From NCBI GenBank assembly GCA_005518205.2, contig RFFC02000020.1, positions 1 through 64,000 of the forward strand: DNA of 64,000 nucleotides, written 5' to 3'. This DNA is from Hormoscilla sp. GUM202 (GTDB lineage: Bacteria; Cyanobacteriota; Cyanobacteriia; Cyanobacteriales; Desertifilaceae). Under the pieces are notes generated by a model that saw only the letters and a program-made list of their open reading frames with translations, made no database searches and was not told the DNA's origin. Made by a program: the position numbers and the translations under genes. This document shows positions 17,587 through 26,539 of the stretch, piece by piece. Each line of letters opens with the position of its first letter. Position 1 is the first letter of the stretch.

Positions 17587-18051
17587 GCCCCATTGGTAGG
17601 TAAAGTGAGAATAAATTCTGTCATTTCTCCCAATGGATTCGTCATAGTCAGTAGCTATTTTGACATTGAAGCTCTGAGACCCGTCGGCTGTGATAAGTTA
17701 ATTGCACAGCTTGAGCTAATAAAGCATTCAGGTCAGTCAGTTGGTGTTTCCCGCTGTCAGTCCGTGCTGCATCATACTCTGAATAATCATGTTTGCTCTT
17801 TGGCTGTGCCGTTCTATCGTCACTGAATTCTCGCGAAGTTCTGTTAAAATTTATTTAAGGTAATCAACCGTTTCTGCCGATATTGGCTGTGATTGATTGT
17901 AAATTTTCGCTACTGATTCGGACGTTAACTCGACATAACCTTCGGCATAGTTCAAGACATTGTTGAGGGAATTTCTCAGTTCGTGATACCCAGCGGTTAA
18001 AGCAGAAAAATTATTGGTGATGTCATCGACAATTAAAATCACTTTCTTCAC
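17587..18051 (-). pseudogene. Histidine kinase remnant
   Basis: Minus-strand pieces in three frames align in order with a sensor kinase. The first is HELRNSLNNVLNYAEGYVEL, an H-box-like ELRN-LN motif. The second is TIERHSQRANMIIQSMMQHG. The third is QLTDLNALLAQAVQLTYHSRR, the X region leading to the ATP-binding domain. The last is ATDYDESIGR. Stops and frameshifts separate them, and the N/G ATPase boxes are missing. The first piece is fused to a receiver-like start, MKKVILIVDD. It directly precedes the receiver-GGDEF-EAL gene on the same strand, as expected for a lost two-component pair. Confidence 0.75.
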
Positions 18052-18561
18052 TCTCTGTCATTGGCTTATTACACTCGTTCTGAGTTTTTGAGAGATTATC
18101 TCGGGCCATCATACCAGGGAGCGATCGGTTCCCTATTATCGGTCTGTATCGTTAGCAATATCCTACATATAATACAGAAGTGATATAGAAGGTTCGATAG
18201 AATAGTCGGGGAAAGGAGAGCATGCCCTCCCGGTGCAAGTACTCCGATGGGAGTAGAGAAAATCTGTATATCCGTTTCAAGAGTAGCCAAGTCCCTTAGA
18301 GAATGGATGTGATATCAGATACAAATTGAGAATTTATTGGTCCTTGAGAGCAGGGAGTTCTTTGTGGGAGTGGCATGGCTACGGTTGCCGACAATGTCGG
18401 TAGATCGCAAACTAGGGAATTAGTCAAGCAGAGGAGATAAGATCCAGGGGGACGATCGAGGGTAGAGATTGCGCTGCGCGCACGCTACGCGATCGGATAG
18501 AATGCAGGAATCAAAGGCAAAGTGGAAGTAGCTATAGCGGTAGGAGATCGGGAGATAAAGA
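18052..18561. other. Noncoding stretch upstream of the sugar-nucleotide gene
   Basis: No credible gene or RNA. It includes GCGCTGCGCGCACGCTACGC at about 18470-18490, a GC-rich dispersed motif related to the core of the repeats after thrS. The last part (GATCGGGAGATAAAGA) gives a weak ribosome site for the next gene. Confidence 0.5.
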
Positions 18562-19539
18562 ATGACGAAAACAGCGCTGATCGCGGGAATAACAGGTCAA
18601 GATGGCTATTATCTGAGCGAATTGCTGTTGTCGAAAGGCTACCGGGTACTGGGGTTGGTGCCACCGGAACGACAAAGTAGCGTGGTAAAGCTAGGTGCCC
18701 TGGCGAACCAGGTAGAGATTTATGCGGTAGACTTGACTGACAGTGAGGCCCTAAAAGAGGTGGTCGAACAGCGACATCCTGATGAAATTTACAATCTGGC
18801 CGCGCCCAGTTTCGTGCCGGACTCGTGGAATGACCCCTTGGGAACGCTAGACTTAGTAACGGGTACTGCTACCAGGCTATTGGCTACAGTGCGGGAGGTG
18901 GGTCTGGAAACCCGCTTCTATCAAGCTAGCAGTTCGGAGATGTTTGGCCAAGTGGACCGATCGCCCCAGGACGAGAATACCCCCTTTCGCCCGAAGAACC
19001 CCTATGCAGCGGCGAAGTTACACGCCCACTGGACGATGGTGCATCACCGACAGCGCTATGGTTTGTTTGCTTGTAGTGGCATTTTGTACAATCATGAATC
19101 CCCCAGGAGATCTCCTAGCTTCGTGACTCGCAAGGTGTCAATGGCGGCGGCGTCAATTAAGTTAGGGTTAAGCGAGGTACTGGAAATGGGCAACCTGGAT
19201 GCGAAACGAGACTGGGGCTATGCTAGCGATCATGTGGAAGCGATGTGGCGGATGCTGCAAGCCGATGTTCCAGAAGAATACGTGATTGGGACAGGGAAAC
19301 TGCATACCGTGCGAGAATTGGTAGCGGCAGCTTTTGATTGCGTGGGACTGGACTGGCAGCGCTATGTGGTGGTTAACCCGAAATTCCTGCGTGCGGACGA
19401 ACATTTTCAATTGGTGGCGGACCCTCTGAAAGCTAAACGGCAACTGGGTTGGGAACCGCAAGTCAGCTTTGAGCAGTTGGTAGAAAAAATGGTGTTGCAT
19501 GACTTGGAATGCTTGCAAACAAACTTACAGAATTGTTAA
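18562..19539 (+). CDS. GDP-mannose 4,6-dehydratase-like protein
   Basis: A 325-residue extended short-chain dehydrogenase. The Rossmann NAD(P) motif GITGQDGYYL is at the N-terminus, ASSSEMFG holds the catalytic Ser/Glu segment, and YAAAKLHAHW is the YxxxK motif. SGILYNHESPRR and DWGYASDHVEAMW are highly typical of GDP-mannose dehydratases, which make GDP-4-keto-6-deoxymannose for fucose, rhamnose or perosamine-type sugars. RRSPSFVTRK supports the GMD assignment. It sits just upstream of a glycosyltransferase relic, so this was a surface polysaccharide locus. Confidence 0.9.
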   Translation: MTKTALIAGITGQDGYYLSELLLSKGYRVLGLVPPERQSSVVKLGALANQVEIYAVDLTDSEALKEVVEQRHPDEIYNLAAPSFVPDSWNDPLGTLDLVTGTATRLLATVREVGLETRFYQASSSEMFGQVDRSPQDENTPFRPKNPYAAAKLHAHWTMVHHRQRYGLFACSGILYNHESPRRSPSFVTRKVSMAAASIKLGLSEVLEMGNLDAKRDWGYASDHVEAMWRMLQADVPEEYVIGTGKLHTVRELVAAAFDCVGLDWQRYVVVNPKFLRADEHFQLVADPLKAKRQLGWEPQVSFEQLVEKMVLHDLECLQTNLQNC

Positions 19540-19588
19540 TTGAAAATTGTCAATTGTGAATGGGGATGGGGTAATAGCAATAGCAAAA

Positions 19589-20578
19589 ATGAAAGATATA
19601 TTCGTTTTTATCGAAGTTTTTGCAGCGGAAGGTGGCATTCAATCCTACGTCAAGGACATTCTCAGGGCTTATATTTCTTTAGTATCCCAAAGCGGTCTGA
19701 CTGCTGAAGTGCCGATCTTACGGGATCCAGAAGGGTGCCCAAATCCTTTTGAGGGCAATGGATGTATGGGCTTTCATTACTGCAAAACCGATCCGCGCTG
19801 GCTGAGTTGCATTCGGCTGGCGATCGCCTTACTAGAGCGTCGGTCCATTAATAATACTTGACAAATTTCAACTACTGTGTATGTCCGAAAAATAAGTATA
19901 TTCTCGTAAAAATATCTGGCCTTCACTCCCTCTGGACATCATGATTTTATCCAAAATCTGTTCTACTGAACGGGCGAGCGGGCATATACACATTTCTTTT
20001 TTTTTGTCAATCCCCTCTACTGGACCGACGCTCTAGGAAGTATACTGTGGGAACGTCCCCAGCGGGTTTTCTGCGGTCATATCAACCTAGCACCCTTGGT
20101 AGCATTTTTATGTAAGCCTCTAGGAATTCCCTATATCGTTTTGACTTACGGTAAGGAGGTTTGGGAACCCCTGACTCCCAGATACCAAAGGGCGTTAAAG
20201 GATGCAGCCTCTGTGTGGACTATTAGTCGTTATAGCCGCGATCGGGCAAGTAAAGCGAATGGTCTTAACCCCTCAGTATTCCAATTTTTACCCTGCGCTG
20301 TGGATGGGGATGCATTTACCCCTGGTCCTAAATCCCAGGCTTTGGTAGAAAAGTATAATCTGGCAGGATCTCGGGTGTTAATGACTGTGGCGCGGCTGTG
20401 GTCGGGTGATATCTACAAGGGGGTGGATGTTACGATTCGTGCTTTACCAAAAGTAGCACGAGTATTTCCCGAAGTCAAGTATTTAGCAATCGGACGGGGG
20501 GACGATCGACCTCGGTTAGAAAAATTGGCCCGGGATTTGGGGGTAGTAGCAGATTGCTTTACCTTTCAAGATGATGCG
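19589..20578 (+). pseudogene. Glycosyltransferase (group 4/GT-B), front part, broken by a MITE and cut at about 20578
   Basis: MKDIFVFIEVFAAEGGIQSY (G-G-x acceptor loop) begins a GT-B enzyme. Its frame stops inside an inserted element at 19836-20032. On the far side it continues LGSILWERPQRVFCGHINLA and then GIPYIVLTYGKEVWE, SVWTISRYSRD and VARLWSGDIYKGVDVTIRAL, to about VKYLAIGRGDDRPRLEKLAR. Removing the MITE and one CTAG gives ...AIALL-GSILWERP in one frame. The donor-binding C-terminal half is missing here; a matching half lies at 37466-37864. After 20578 the frame runs on into unrelated sequence until 20872. Confidence 0.85.
19832..20036. mobile_element. 197-bp MITE with CTAG target duplication inside the glycosyltransferase
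   Basis: CTAG at 19832-19835 is repeated at 20033-20036. The element starts AGCGTCGGTCCA and ends TGGACCGACGCT, a perfect 12-base inverted end, and further in the arms share TTGACAAA/TTTGTCAA. The CTAG duplication fits the YTAR preference known for IS5-type transposases. No ORF is inside. Precise removal restores the host reading frame. Confidence 0.9.
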
Positions 20579-21171
20579 GCTGTCGATCGTCCGGAACCGA
20601 CGGCTTCGATCGCCGTCACTGTTGCCTCGCCCAGGGGCAGTCCCTCTGCTGCCAAGTCTTTTCGCAATTCGTCGCTAACGTTCCCGGCATCGAGGTCTCC
20701 AGCATGCTTGTCCGCATCCAGTTTCAGGCGAGCCGGCGCATCTCATTCCCGAGCCGTACCCGAGAAAGGAGTAAAGCTCCATTTAGCCGCAGCCGGATTT
20801 CAGCCGTCGGGGTGCTGCGATCGCTCCAGCGCAGGCCGAGGCGGTGCTGGATTTCTTTTCCTTTGGCGCTGACTGCGATCGCATAGCGCGTTGCTGCCGG
20901 AGCCCCTTTATACAGAATCCAGTTTTCCTGCCCTGCTGTATGAACAAGAGCAGGCTCCGCAGTCGTCCAGCGCGTCGGATCGTCGCTTTCCCAGTTTGAG
21001 TTTCTACAGTTGCTCCAGTTGCAACTGTAGAGATTCAAACTGCGATCTGGTGCTGCGGGATTGAAGATTCCGATCGCTTTCCGGACTTCCCTCCAAGTTA
21101 TCGTCTCTTTCGTTCCAGGGCGAGTAGGCTTGGAGGGAGTTCGCAATAGTGGCGTCCGGCGGCAAGTCAAA
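20579..21171 (-). pseudogene. Coding-like remnant of unknown origin
   Basis: A minus-strand frame reads TWREVRKAIGIFNPAAPDRS, then LVHTAGQENWILYKGAPAAT, then AEIRLRLNGALLLSRVRLGN. After a frame change it continues LKLDADKHAGDLDAGNVSDE and ELRKDLAAEGLPLGEATVTA. The composition is protein-like across both frames, suggesting a frameshifted fragment of a larger gene truncated at the 20578 junction. I do not recognise a family. It follows the RTX gene on the same strand. Confidence 0.4.
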
Positions 21172-21389
21172 TTACATCCCGGTTGAAGGGTTCCCCAAGG
21201 AAAGCTCGGTAATCAAGGCGTTTTCTATGAATCCTTTTATCTGAAGTTCTTGCCCTGTTGCAAACCTGTACGTGGTAGTTGTACCTCCATTGGCCTGGAT
21301 GTAGGCTTCCCCAATTTGTTGTGTCCCTAATGAAAACATTGCCTTGTAAGGGACATCTTTCGCGTAAGTGGTATCGTGTGGGAGAGCAA

Positions 21390-22819
21390 TCACTTCTGGC
21401 TCTTCGGTACTTGGGTTGCTAAACTATTGCTAATTTTGAAAAGCTAATAAACATCTTAGCTCAAAATTTTCTATGTTACGAAAACAAAATCCGCACCGTT
21501 TAACTAACTTAATTTTTTGGTTAATACCTTCAACAATGCCATTAGTTGTTTTTTGCTCAAAATCTGCTGTTATCTCCACTAACCAGCGACGGATTGTTCC
21601 TTGACTTTTGGGAAATAATTCTGCTGATTGTTTCAACCATTCTGCTAAATTCAATAAGCCATCAAACCAATTTATGCTCTCTTCAAATACTTTCCTAAAA
21701 TTTTCTTTTAATTCATGCATCTTTTGCAGCTTCGGGAATTCTTTATTGACTTCTTCTAATTGGCTTTTTTGAGCTTCATTTAAATCATCGGAATTAGCAA
21801 GAAGGACATATTTACTGTGATGAAGCACCTTGAGTTTTGCAGTTTTTTTCTTCTTATCATCCATGTTATTAACTTCTTTTTTTGTTTGCTTACGACCATT
21901 GTCTAATTCTTCTTGAACCTGGTTCATTACATGAAATCTATCAGCTACTACCTCGGCGTGAGGCATTAATTTTTCTACCAAAGTTTTATAGGGACGCCAT
22001 AAATCAATGCTAACCTCTTCTATGCCTGATAACACGTCTATTCCCCAAGATAGCAACACTTTTTCAATGGCTTCTTGGGTTCGATCGGGGACTAAAGCTA
22101 GAAGTTGACTATTGTCCAAATCTACTAATACCGCACAATAATTACCTTGTCCTTTTATCAGGCTAATTTCATCAATCCCCAATCGTTTTAAGTCTTGAGG
22201 TTTTTGACCTACCAAACTTTTTTTTAAATCTTTTAACATAGTTTCAATTTCTGACTCACTTACCCCGGTTCTTTCGGCAACACTTTTAATATTACTATGT
22301 TTTACCTGATTCAATATATCGTCGGCAAGTCTTTTAGTATAGTTGCGTTTTGGTTCACAAAAATCCAAAGGCTCACTAAAAATTTTTAAACAATTTTCAC
22401 ATTTCATTTTTCGTTTATTTACCTGTAAATAAACATTTTGACCATTCATAGGCAAGTCTTTAATTAGATGTGAATAATAGGAGTGAATTTTCTGACTCAT
22501 TTGACCGCAATGAGGGCAGGCTACTTCTGAAGTTAAACTCGCTACGGAGAGGATTTTTCCTAGAGATGTATCTTGTACGAAATGAGTAACTTTAACATCT
22601 GGGATGTTCAGAAAATCTGTTAGTAGTTTGAGTTGTCCTTTTGAAGCCATGATAATTTTACCTCAGTTTTCACTTTGTCCTCAATTTCAGTAAAGCATTA
22701 AAAATGCCAGAAGTCAAGTACAGCAATATGTTTACTCTTCAAGTATAACAATTTTAGTTTAATTTGACGAGTATTTATTTGATAGTTTAGCAACTCAGGT
22801 ACCGAAGAGCCTCACTTCT
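21390..22819. mobile_element. ISL3-family insertion sequence, copy A (1,414 bp plus duplications)
   Basis: TCACTTCT flanks the element on both sides (21390-21397 and 22812-22819), the 8-bp duplication expected for ISL3. The ends are inverted: GGCTCTTCGGTACTTGGGTT on the left against GGCTCTTCGGTACCTGAGTT on the right, and the match continues through GCTAAACTAT. It contains one transposase gene on the minus strand. It is closely related to copy B at 38578-39994. Confidence 0.95.
21430..22650 (-). CDS. ISL3 family transposase (copy A)
   Basis: A 406-residue transposase. N-terminal zinc-binding pairs CPHCG and MKCENC are followed by a helix-turn-helix-like region (VAERTGVSESEIETMLKDL). The DDE core shows LGIDEISLIKGQGNY (first Asp), VVADRFHVMNQVQEELD (second Asp) and NGIVEGINQKIKLVKRCGFC (Glu, with the family's typical spacing). 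It starts MASKGQLKLLTDFLNI. It is intact and may still be active. It differs from copy B at many positions, so the two did not arise from each other very recently. Confidence 0.95.
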   Translation of the reverse strand: MASKGQLKLLTDFLNIPDVKVTHFVQDTSLGKILSVASLTSEVACPHCGQMSQKIHSYYSHLIKDLPMNGQNVYLQVNKRKMKCENCLKIFSEPLDFCEPKRNYTKRLADDILNQVKHSNIKSVAERTGVSESEIETMLKDLKKSLVGQKPQDLKRLGIDEISLIKGQGNYCAVLVDLDNSQLLALVPDRTQEAIEKVLLSWGIDVLSGIEEVSIDLWRPYKTLVEKLMPHAEVVADRFHVMNQVQEELDNGRKQTKKEVNNMDDKKKKTAKLKVLHHSKYVLLANSDDLNEAQKSQLEEVNKEFPKLQKMHELKENFRKVFEESINWFDGLLNLAEWLKQSAELFPKSQGTIRRWLVEITADFEQKTTNGIVEGINQKIKLVKRCGFCFRNIENFELRCLLAFQN

Positions 22820-23961
22820 ATTTCAAAACGATTTACATCTATGCCTGGGATGTATATCAGATCGTAGTTTTCCGGCTCAGTACTAAAGAAGCTCTCTATC
22901 GAAATTGTGAAGTCCTGAATCGTTGTAAAGTCGCCTTGATTGGCAGTAAGGCCAAAGATGTCTCGACCGCTACCGCCGATCAGCACGTCCCGACCTCCTC
23001 GACCGAGCAGACAGTCATTCCCATCCCCGCCGTAAAGGTAGTCACGATTCTTTTCTTCGGGTTGAGGTATTACGGGCACCGCTGGTTGAAACGATCGCGT
23101 GATGTTACGTTCGTCGATAATGTCGTCCCCCTCACCGCCAAAGATGGTATCGTTGCCGCCAAAACCGTGAATCGTGTCATTTCCGTCAAGGGCATAGATG
23201 ACCTCTTTTGAGTGACTTCCGATAATTTTGTCATCCTCGTCGGTTCCGCGTAAGGAGGGAATCTCGTGCAAGGAAGAGTGAATCCAAGCTGACAATTCGT
23301 CGGTAAGTTCGACGTCCTTTAAGGTTACAGAGAAAGAGTGCTTTGGATTGCTCTCCGTCGTGCCGACAAACTCAACAGTTACATCAGTATCTACTTGCTT
23401 AAGTGACGTCTGGCTCAACCGACCCTCACTCACGGACCTTGGAGCAAAAGAGGGTAGCTTAATTTGGTCTTTGTAGATCTGGAAGTTTTCGATGAAGTCG
23501 TTGCCAAGGTCGGACAGGATGAACGTGTCGTATCCGGTTCCACCGTCAATCGTGTCATTGCCATTTCCAAAGATGAGGTAATCGTTCCCACTGCCGCCGG
23601 TGATGCTATCGTTGCCCAGCCCAATGCCTCCATGGATAGTGTCGTCCCCATCATCTCCGCTGAGAGTGTCTTTTCCATAACCCCCATTCAGGAGGTCGTT
23701 CCCTGCTTTTCCTGCCACGCGATCGTGACCGCCCTCAGCATAAAGGGTGTCGCTCCCATCACTTCCCGAGATGTGGCTGCTCGAGTCTCCAAAACGGTTG
23801 CCTTTCTTTCTGTCGATATTCCTGGGGTCTATTTCGCTCAAGACCTGAGAACTCCAGTACAATGGCCAATTACCCTGTGCTGCTTTGTACATTTTTTGTT
23901 CCTTCCTTTTATCTTCATATCTCAATCAATATACTTCAAATATAAATTAAAAAATCCTTTT

Positions 23962-24056
23962 TTAAGTACGGTTAGCCGTACTTAAATGTACGGCTAACCG
24001 TACTTAAATGTACGGCTAACCGTACTTAAATGTACGGCTAACCGTACATTTAAGTA
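23962..24056. repeat. Four 22-bp palindromic repeats upstream of the RTX gene
   Basis: TACGGTTAGCCGTA at 23967 and three copies of TACGGCTAACCGTA (from about 23989, 24011 and 24033), joined by CTTAAATG spacers, sit 70-165 bp upstream of the RTX start. The unit is a perfect dyad. The regular 22-bp spacing puts the dyads on the same helix face, as in cooperative repressor operators. It could equally be a hairpin array. No nearby regulator gene is evident. Confidence 0.8.
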
Positions 24057-24155
24057 TAAATCACCAGTACGGTAGTGGGTCACAAGTAGTGATGGAGAGT
24101 GCTCTGGTACCGGTGGATGGACCACAATACTTGTAGGTAAGCCATCCTCCAAGAA

Positions 24156-25979
24156 TCAACCAGGACGGGATTTCAAGCCTTTCGCAAGTAAAGGAGCAGC
24201 TTGCAACAGAGTTTGAGTGTAAGGGTGCTGAGGGTTGGTAAAAATATCGTGAGTGGAACCGAGTTCGACAATCTTACCTTGGTTCATCACGGCAATGCGA
24301 TCGCACAGAAACCTGGCCACCCAGAGGTCGTGAGTAATAAACAGATAAGTGAGGTCAAAATACCGTTTTAGTTCTAACATCAAATCTAGCACTTGGGACT
24401 GCACGCTGGCATCTAGCATGCTGACGGGTTCGTCGCAGATCAGCAGTTGCGGACGGGTAATTAAAGCCCGGGCGATCGCGACTCGTTGCTGCTGTCCCCC
24501 AGACAACTCACCGGGATATCTATGATAATAATCAGCAGTTGGAGTTAACCAGACTCTTTCTAACATGGATATTACTCGTGCTTTGGCCTCAGCAGGGGTA
24601 GCCAACTTGTGGATAAACAGTGGGTCTGCTATACTTTGTCCCACGGTCATCAAGGGATTTAGACAAGCATGGGGGTCTTGAAATACCATTTGCATTTGTC
24701 TGCGCCACCCCTGCAGTCTGCGAGGTGAAGCTTTCGTTAAATTTTCTCCTTGAAACTCTACTTTGCCACCTGTGGGGCGAACAAGCTGTAAAATGCTGCG
24801 AGAAAGGGTACTTTTGCCGCAACCAGATTCTCCGACTAATCCCAGAATCTCCCCAGGATATAATTCTAAGCTGACTCCATCCACTGCTTTAATTACAGGA
24901 GTGTTTTTTCTAAACAACTGTTCGACAAAATTGCCCTCCAAGGTATAATGCTGCTTTAAGTCTGTAACCCGCAGTAGGGGAGAATTTTCAGTTTTAACTT
25001 CTGTTTTGACTTCTGAGAGTCTGGGGTAGTGCGAGTTCGGTGTTCCCCCTTTTGTGCGACTAGCGTGCTGCGTCTCCCCTTTTGTGCGAATATGATGTCC
25101 CCCGGGTTTCGCCGTGCGGGAGGGGGACATCAAGCTCCCAGGAGACGCAGCACCGGGGAACACCGAAAGCTCCTCAGAGATATCGAAGACGGCTTGAATG
25201 TGGAGTGCAGCTGCCAAGAGCGATCGGGTATAGTCATGTTGGGGATGTTGCAGCACTTGTTGCGTAGTTCCCATTTCCACCATCTGACCGCCATACATGA
25301 CCGCAATGCGATCGCAATATTCTCCGATCATAGCCAGATCGTGGGAAATCAACAGCAGGGCCAGGGTCCGTTCTTGACAGAGGCGGGTCAGTTCCTGGAG
25401 AATTTGTGCCGCTACCGTCACGTCCAAGCTAGTAGTGGGTTCGTCGGCGACAATTATTTTTGGGTTCAGCACCAATGCTAGGGCGATCGCCACCCGCTGT
25501 CGCATGCCACCGCTAAACTCGTGAGGATACTGTCCCCAGCGATCGGCAGGAATATTTACCGCTGACAAAGTAGAAATTGCTCTTTCCTTTGCTTGACGGC
25601 GGGAAAGTTGGGGTTCGTGCGATCGCAGAGTTTCCAGACAATGGTCCCCGATCGTCATCAAGGGATCCAGACGAGTCATGGGGTCTTGAAAAACCAGGGC
25701 CACAGCTTCTCCGCGAAAGCGGCGCAACTGTGTGGGAGAAAGATCGAATACCGACTCCCCCGCAAAAGTTACCCGTCCTTCCAGGCGAGAACCAGTGGGT
25801 AAAAGTCGCATCACCGCACGTCCCAGAGTAGACTTACCACAACCCGATTCTCCCACCAAACCCAATTTTTCTCCAGGTTTGAGAGTAAAAGAGACATCAT
25901 CCACCGCCCAACTAGGTGTTTGGTGAAGTTGGGGATAAGCGACTCGCAGATTTTCCACAGAAAGCAGGACTTCAATCAT
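24156..25979 (-). CDS. Fused double ATP-binding protein of an oligopeptide-type ABC transporter (DppD-DppF/GsiA-like)
   Basis: A 607-residue protein made of two ATPase halves that energise uptake of peptides or similar solutes through a membrane partner not in this window. Half 1 has [25 protein letters not shown] and [12 protein letters not shown]. Half 2 has [27 protein letters not shown] and [12 protein letters not shown]. Each half ends in the oligopeptide-specific tail ([16 protein letters not shown] and [15 protein letters not shown]). The linker between them (about residues 270-335) is encoded by a nested palindromic repeat and reads [16 protein letters not shown] and similar. The gene starts at the ATG at 25979. 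Confidence 0.93.
   Translation of the reverse strand: MIEVLLSVENLRVAYPQLHQTPSWAVDDVSFTLKPGEKLGLVGESGCGKSTLGRAVMRLLPTGSRLEGRVTFAGESVFDLSPTQLRRFRGEAVALVFQDPMTRLDPLMTIGDHCLETLRSHEPQLSRRQAKERAISTLSAVNIPADRWGQYPHEFSGGMRQRVAIALALVLNPKIIVADEPTTSLDVTVAAQILQELTRLCQERTLALLLISHDLAMIGEYCDRIAVMYGGQMVEMGTTQQVLQHPQHDYTRSLLAAALHIQAVFDISEELSVFPGAASPGSLMSPSRTAKPGGHHIRTKGETQHASRTKGGTPNSHYPRLSEVKTEVKTENSPLLRVTDLKQHYTLEGNFVEQLFRKNTPVIKAVDGVSLELYPGEILGLVGESGCGKSTLSRSILQLVRPTGGKVEFQGENLTKASPRRLQGWRRQMQMVFQDPHACLNPLMTVGQSIADPLFIHKLATPAEAKARVISMLERVWLTPTADYYHRYPGELSGGQQQRVAIARALITRPQLLICDEPVSMLDASVQSQVLDLMLELKRYFDLTYLFITHDLWVARFLCDRIAVMNQGKIVELGSTHDIFTNPQHPYTQTLLQAAPLLAKGLKSRPG
25032..25168. repeat. Nested palindromic repeat inserted in frame in the ABC linker
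   Basis: Three inverted pairs nest inside the coding sequence: CGGTGTTCCCC with GGGGAACACCG, GCTGCGTCTCC with GGAGACGCAGC, and GATGTCCCCC with GGGGGACATCA. Together they could fold into a long hairpin. It has been absorbed without breaking the frame, in the least constrained part of the fused ATPase. Confidence 0.8.
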
Positions 25980-25996
25980 TATTTGTCAGTTTTTTG

Positions 25997-26232
25997 CGTA
26001 GGGCGGGCGTCTCGCCTGCCCGGGGAAGAAACGTAGGGCGGGCGTCTCGCCTGCCCGGGGAAGAAACGTAGGGCGGGCGTCTCGCCTGCCCGGGGAAGAA
26101 ACGTAGGGCGGGCGTCTCGCCTGCCCGGGGAAGAAACGTAGGGCGGGCGTCTCGCCTGCCCGGGGAAGAAACGTAGGGCGGGCGTCTCGCCTGCCCGGGG
26201 AAGAAACGTAGGGCGGGCGTCTCGCCTGCCCG
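25997..26232. repeat. 35-bp tandem repeat, seven copies
   Basis: The unit begins CGTAGGGCGGGCGTCTCGCC, continues TGCCCGGGGAAGAAA, and repeats exactly at 25997, 26032, 26067, 26102, 26137, 26172 and 26207; the last copy ends at GCCTGCCCG. Copies look identical, so expansion is recent or maintained by recombination. Because 35 is not a multiple of three, all frames read through it. It lies just upstream of the ABC ATPase start at 25979 and may affect its transcription. Confidence 0.95.
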
Positions 26233-26253
26233 TCTCCGGTTTAATGCCCATAA

Positions 26254-26370
26254 TATACGCCCTGTGCAACTTTTCGGTGTCCACGACATAAGGGCAGTTT
26301 TGAGAACAATATTTTCAGCAAAAGAGCGAGAACCCCTTGTCCTTCCGTAGAAAGTTGTACATCGCGTATA
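26254..26370. mobile_element. Small MITE-like element (117 bp)
   Basis: The left end ATACGCCCTGTGCAACTTT and the inverse of the right end ATACGCGATGTACAACTTT match at 15 of 19 positions. Flanks on both sides read TAATA next to TACGC/GCGTA, compatible with a TA or TAATA duplication. There is no ORF of its own. It lies between the 35-bp repeat array and a dispersed repeat copy. Confidence 0.5.
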
Positions 26371-26375
26371 ATAAT

Positions 26376-26443
26376 CTGTCGTGCATTTAAATTGCATAGG
26401 CCGAAACGCTGAAACCCTTGTTCTCAATGGCTTTCCCAATTTT
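26376..26443. repeat. Dispersed repeat copy 2 (CTGTCGTGCATTTAAATTGC family)
   Basis: This matches 6255-6330 in the same orientation over its first 30 bases, then diverges but ends in the same TTTCCCAATTTT. It is followed by an AT-rich run and by the palindrome GGTTGGGTTTCGTGCGGAAA-CCCAACC at 26498-26527. Confidence 0.65.
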
Positions 26444-26539
26444 TAATTTTTAATTTTTAATTGCTTATAAATTTCAGTAACTATCGGTATCGAGGTGCCC
26501 GGTTGGGTTTCGTGCGGAAACCCAACCTACTAAACTAAA

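Larger units (their letters stand above)
21172..23892 (-). pseudogene. RTX-type calcium-binding protein, interrupted by an ISL3 element
   Basis: The 5' part carries nonapeptide RTX repeats such as [40 protein letters not shown] and [16 protein letters not shown], which bind calcium in secreted proteins exported by type I systems. An ISL3 copy (21398-22811) cuts the gene. Taking out the element and one 8-bp duplication joins ...NRFEIEV to IALPHDTTYAKDVPYKAMFS and on to a stop at 21172, a 432-residue protein. The start at 23892 ([13 protein letters not shown]) has AAGGAAGGA eight bases ahead, better than the ATG at 23925. As it stands only a truncated product (with a few IS-encoded residues) can be made. 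Confidence 0.9.

Noticed and set aside
18100-18560. Possible riboswitch or structured RNA before the GDP-mannose dehydratase-like gene
   Set aside because: Some conserved-looking words (CTCCCGGTGCAAGTACTCCG) but I could not build a consistent known riboswitch fold.
20597-23925. Genomic island with the toxin-like or RTX genes carried by the ISL3 copies as a composite transposon
   Set aside because: The two ISL3 copies are 16 kb apart with different target duplications and housekeeping genes between, so each inserted independently.
23464-23985. 173-residue plus-strand ORF opposite the RTX gene
   Set aside because: It is the shadow of RTX glycine/aspartate codons and overlaps the dyad repeats; no ribosome site or recognisable features.
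25979-26439. Long minus-strand ORFs reading through the 35-bp repeats
   Set aside because: They encode only repeated RRDARPTFLPRAGETPALR-like peptides; the repeat is open in all frames because 35 is not a multiple of three.
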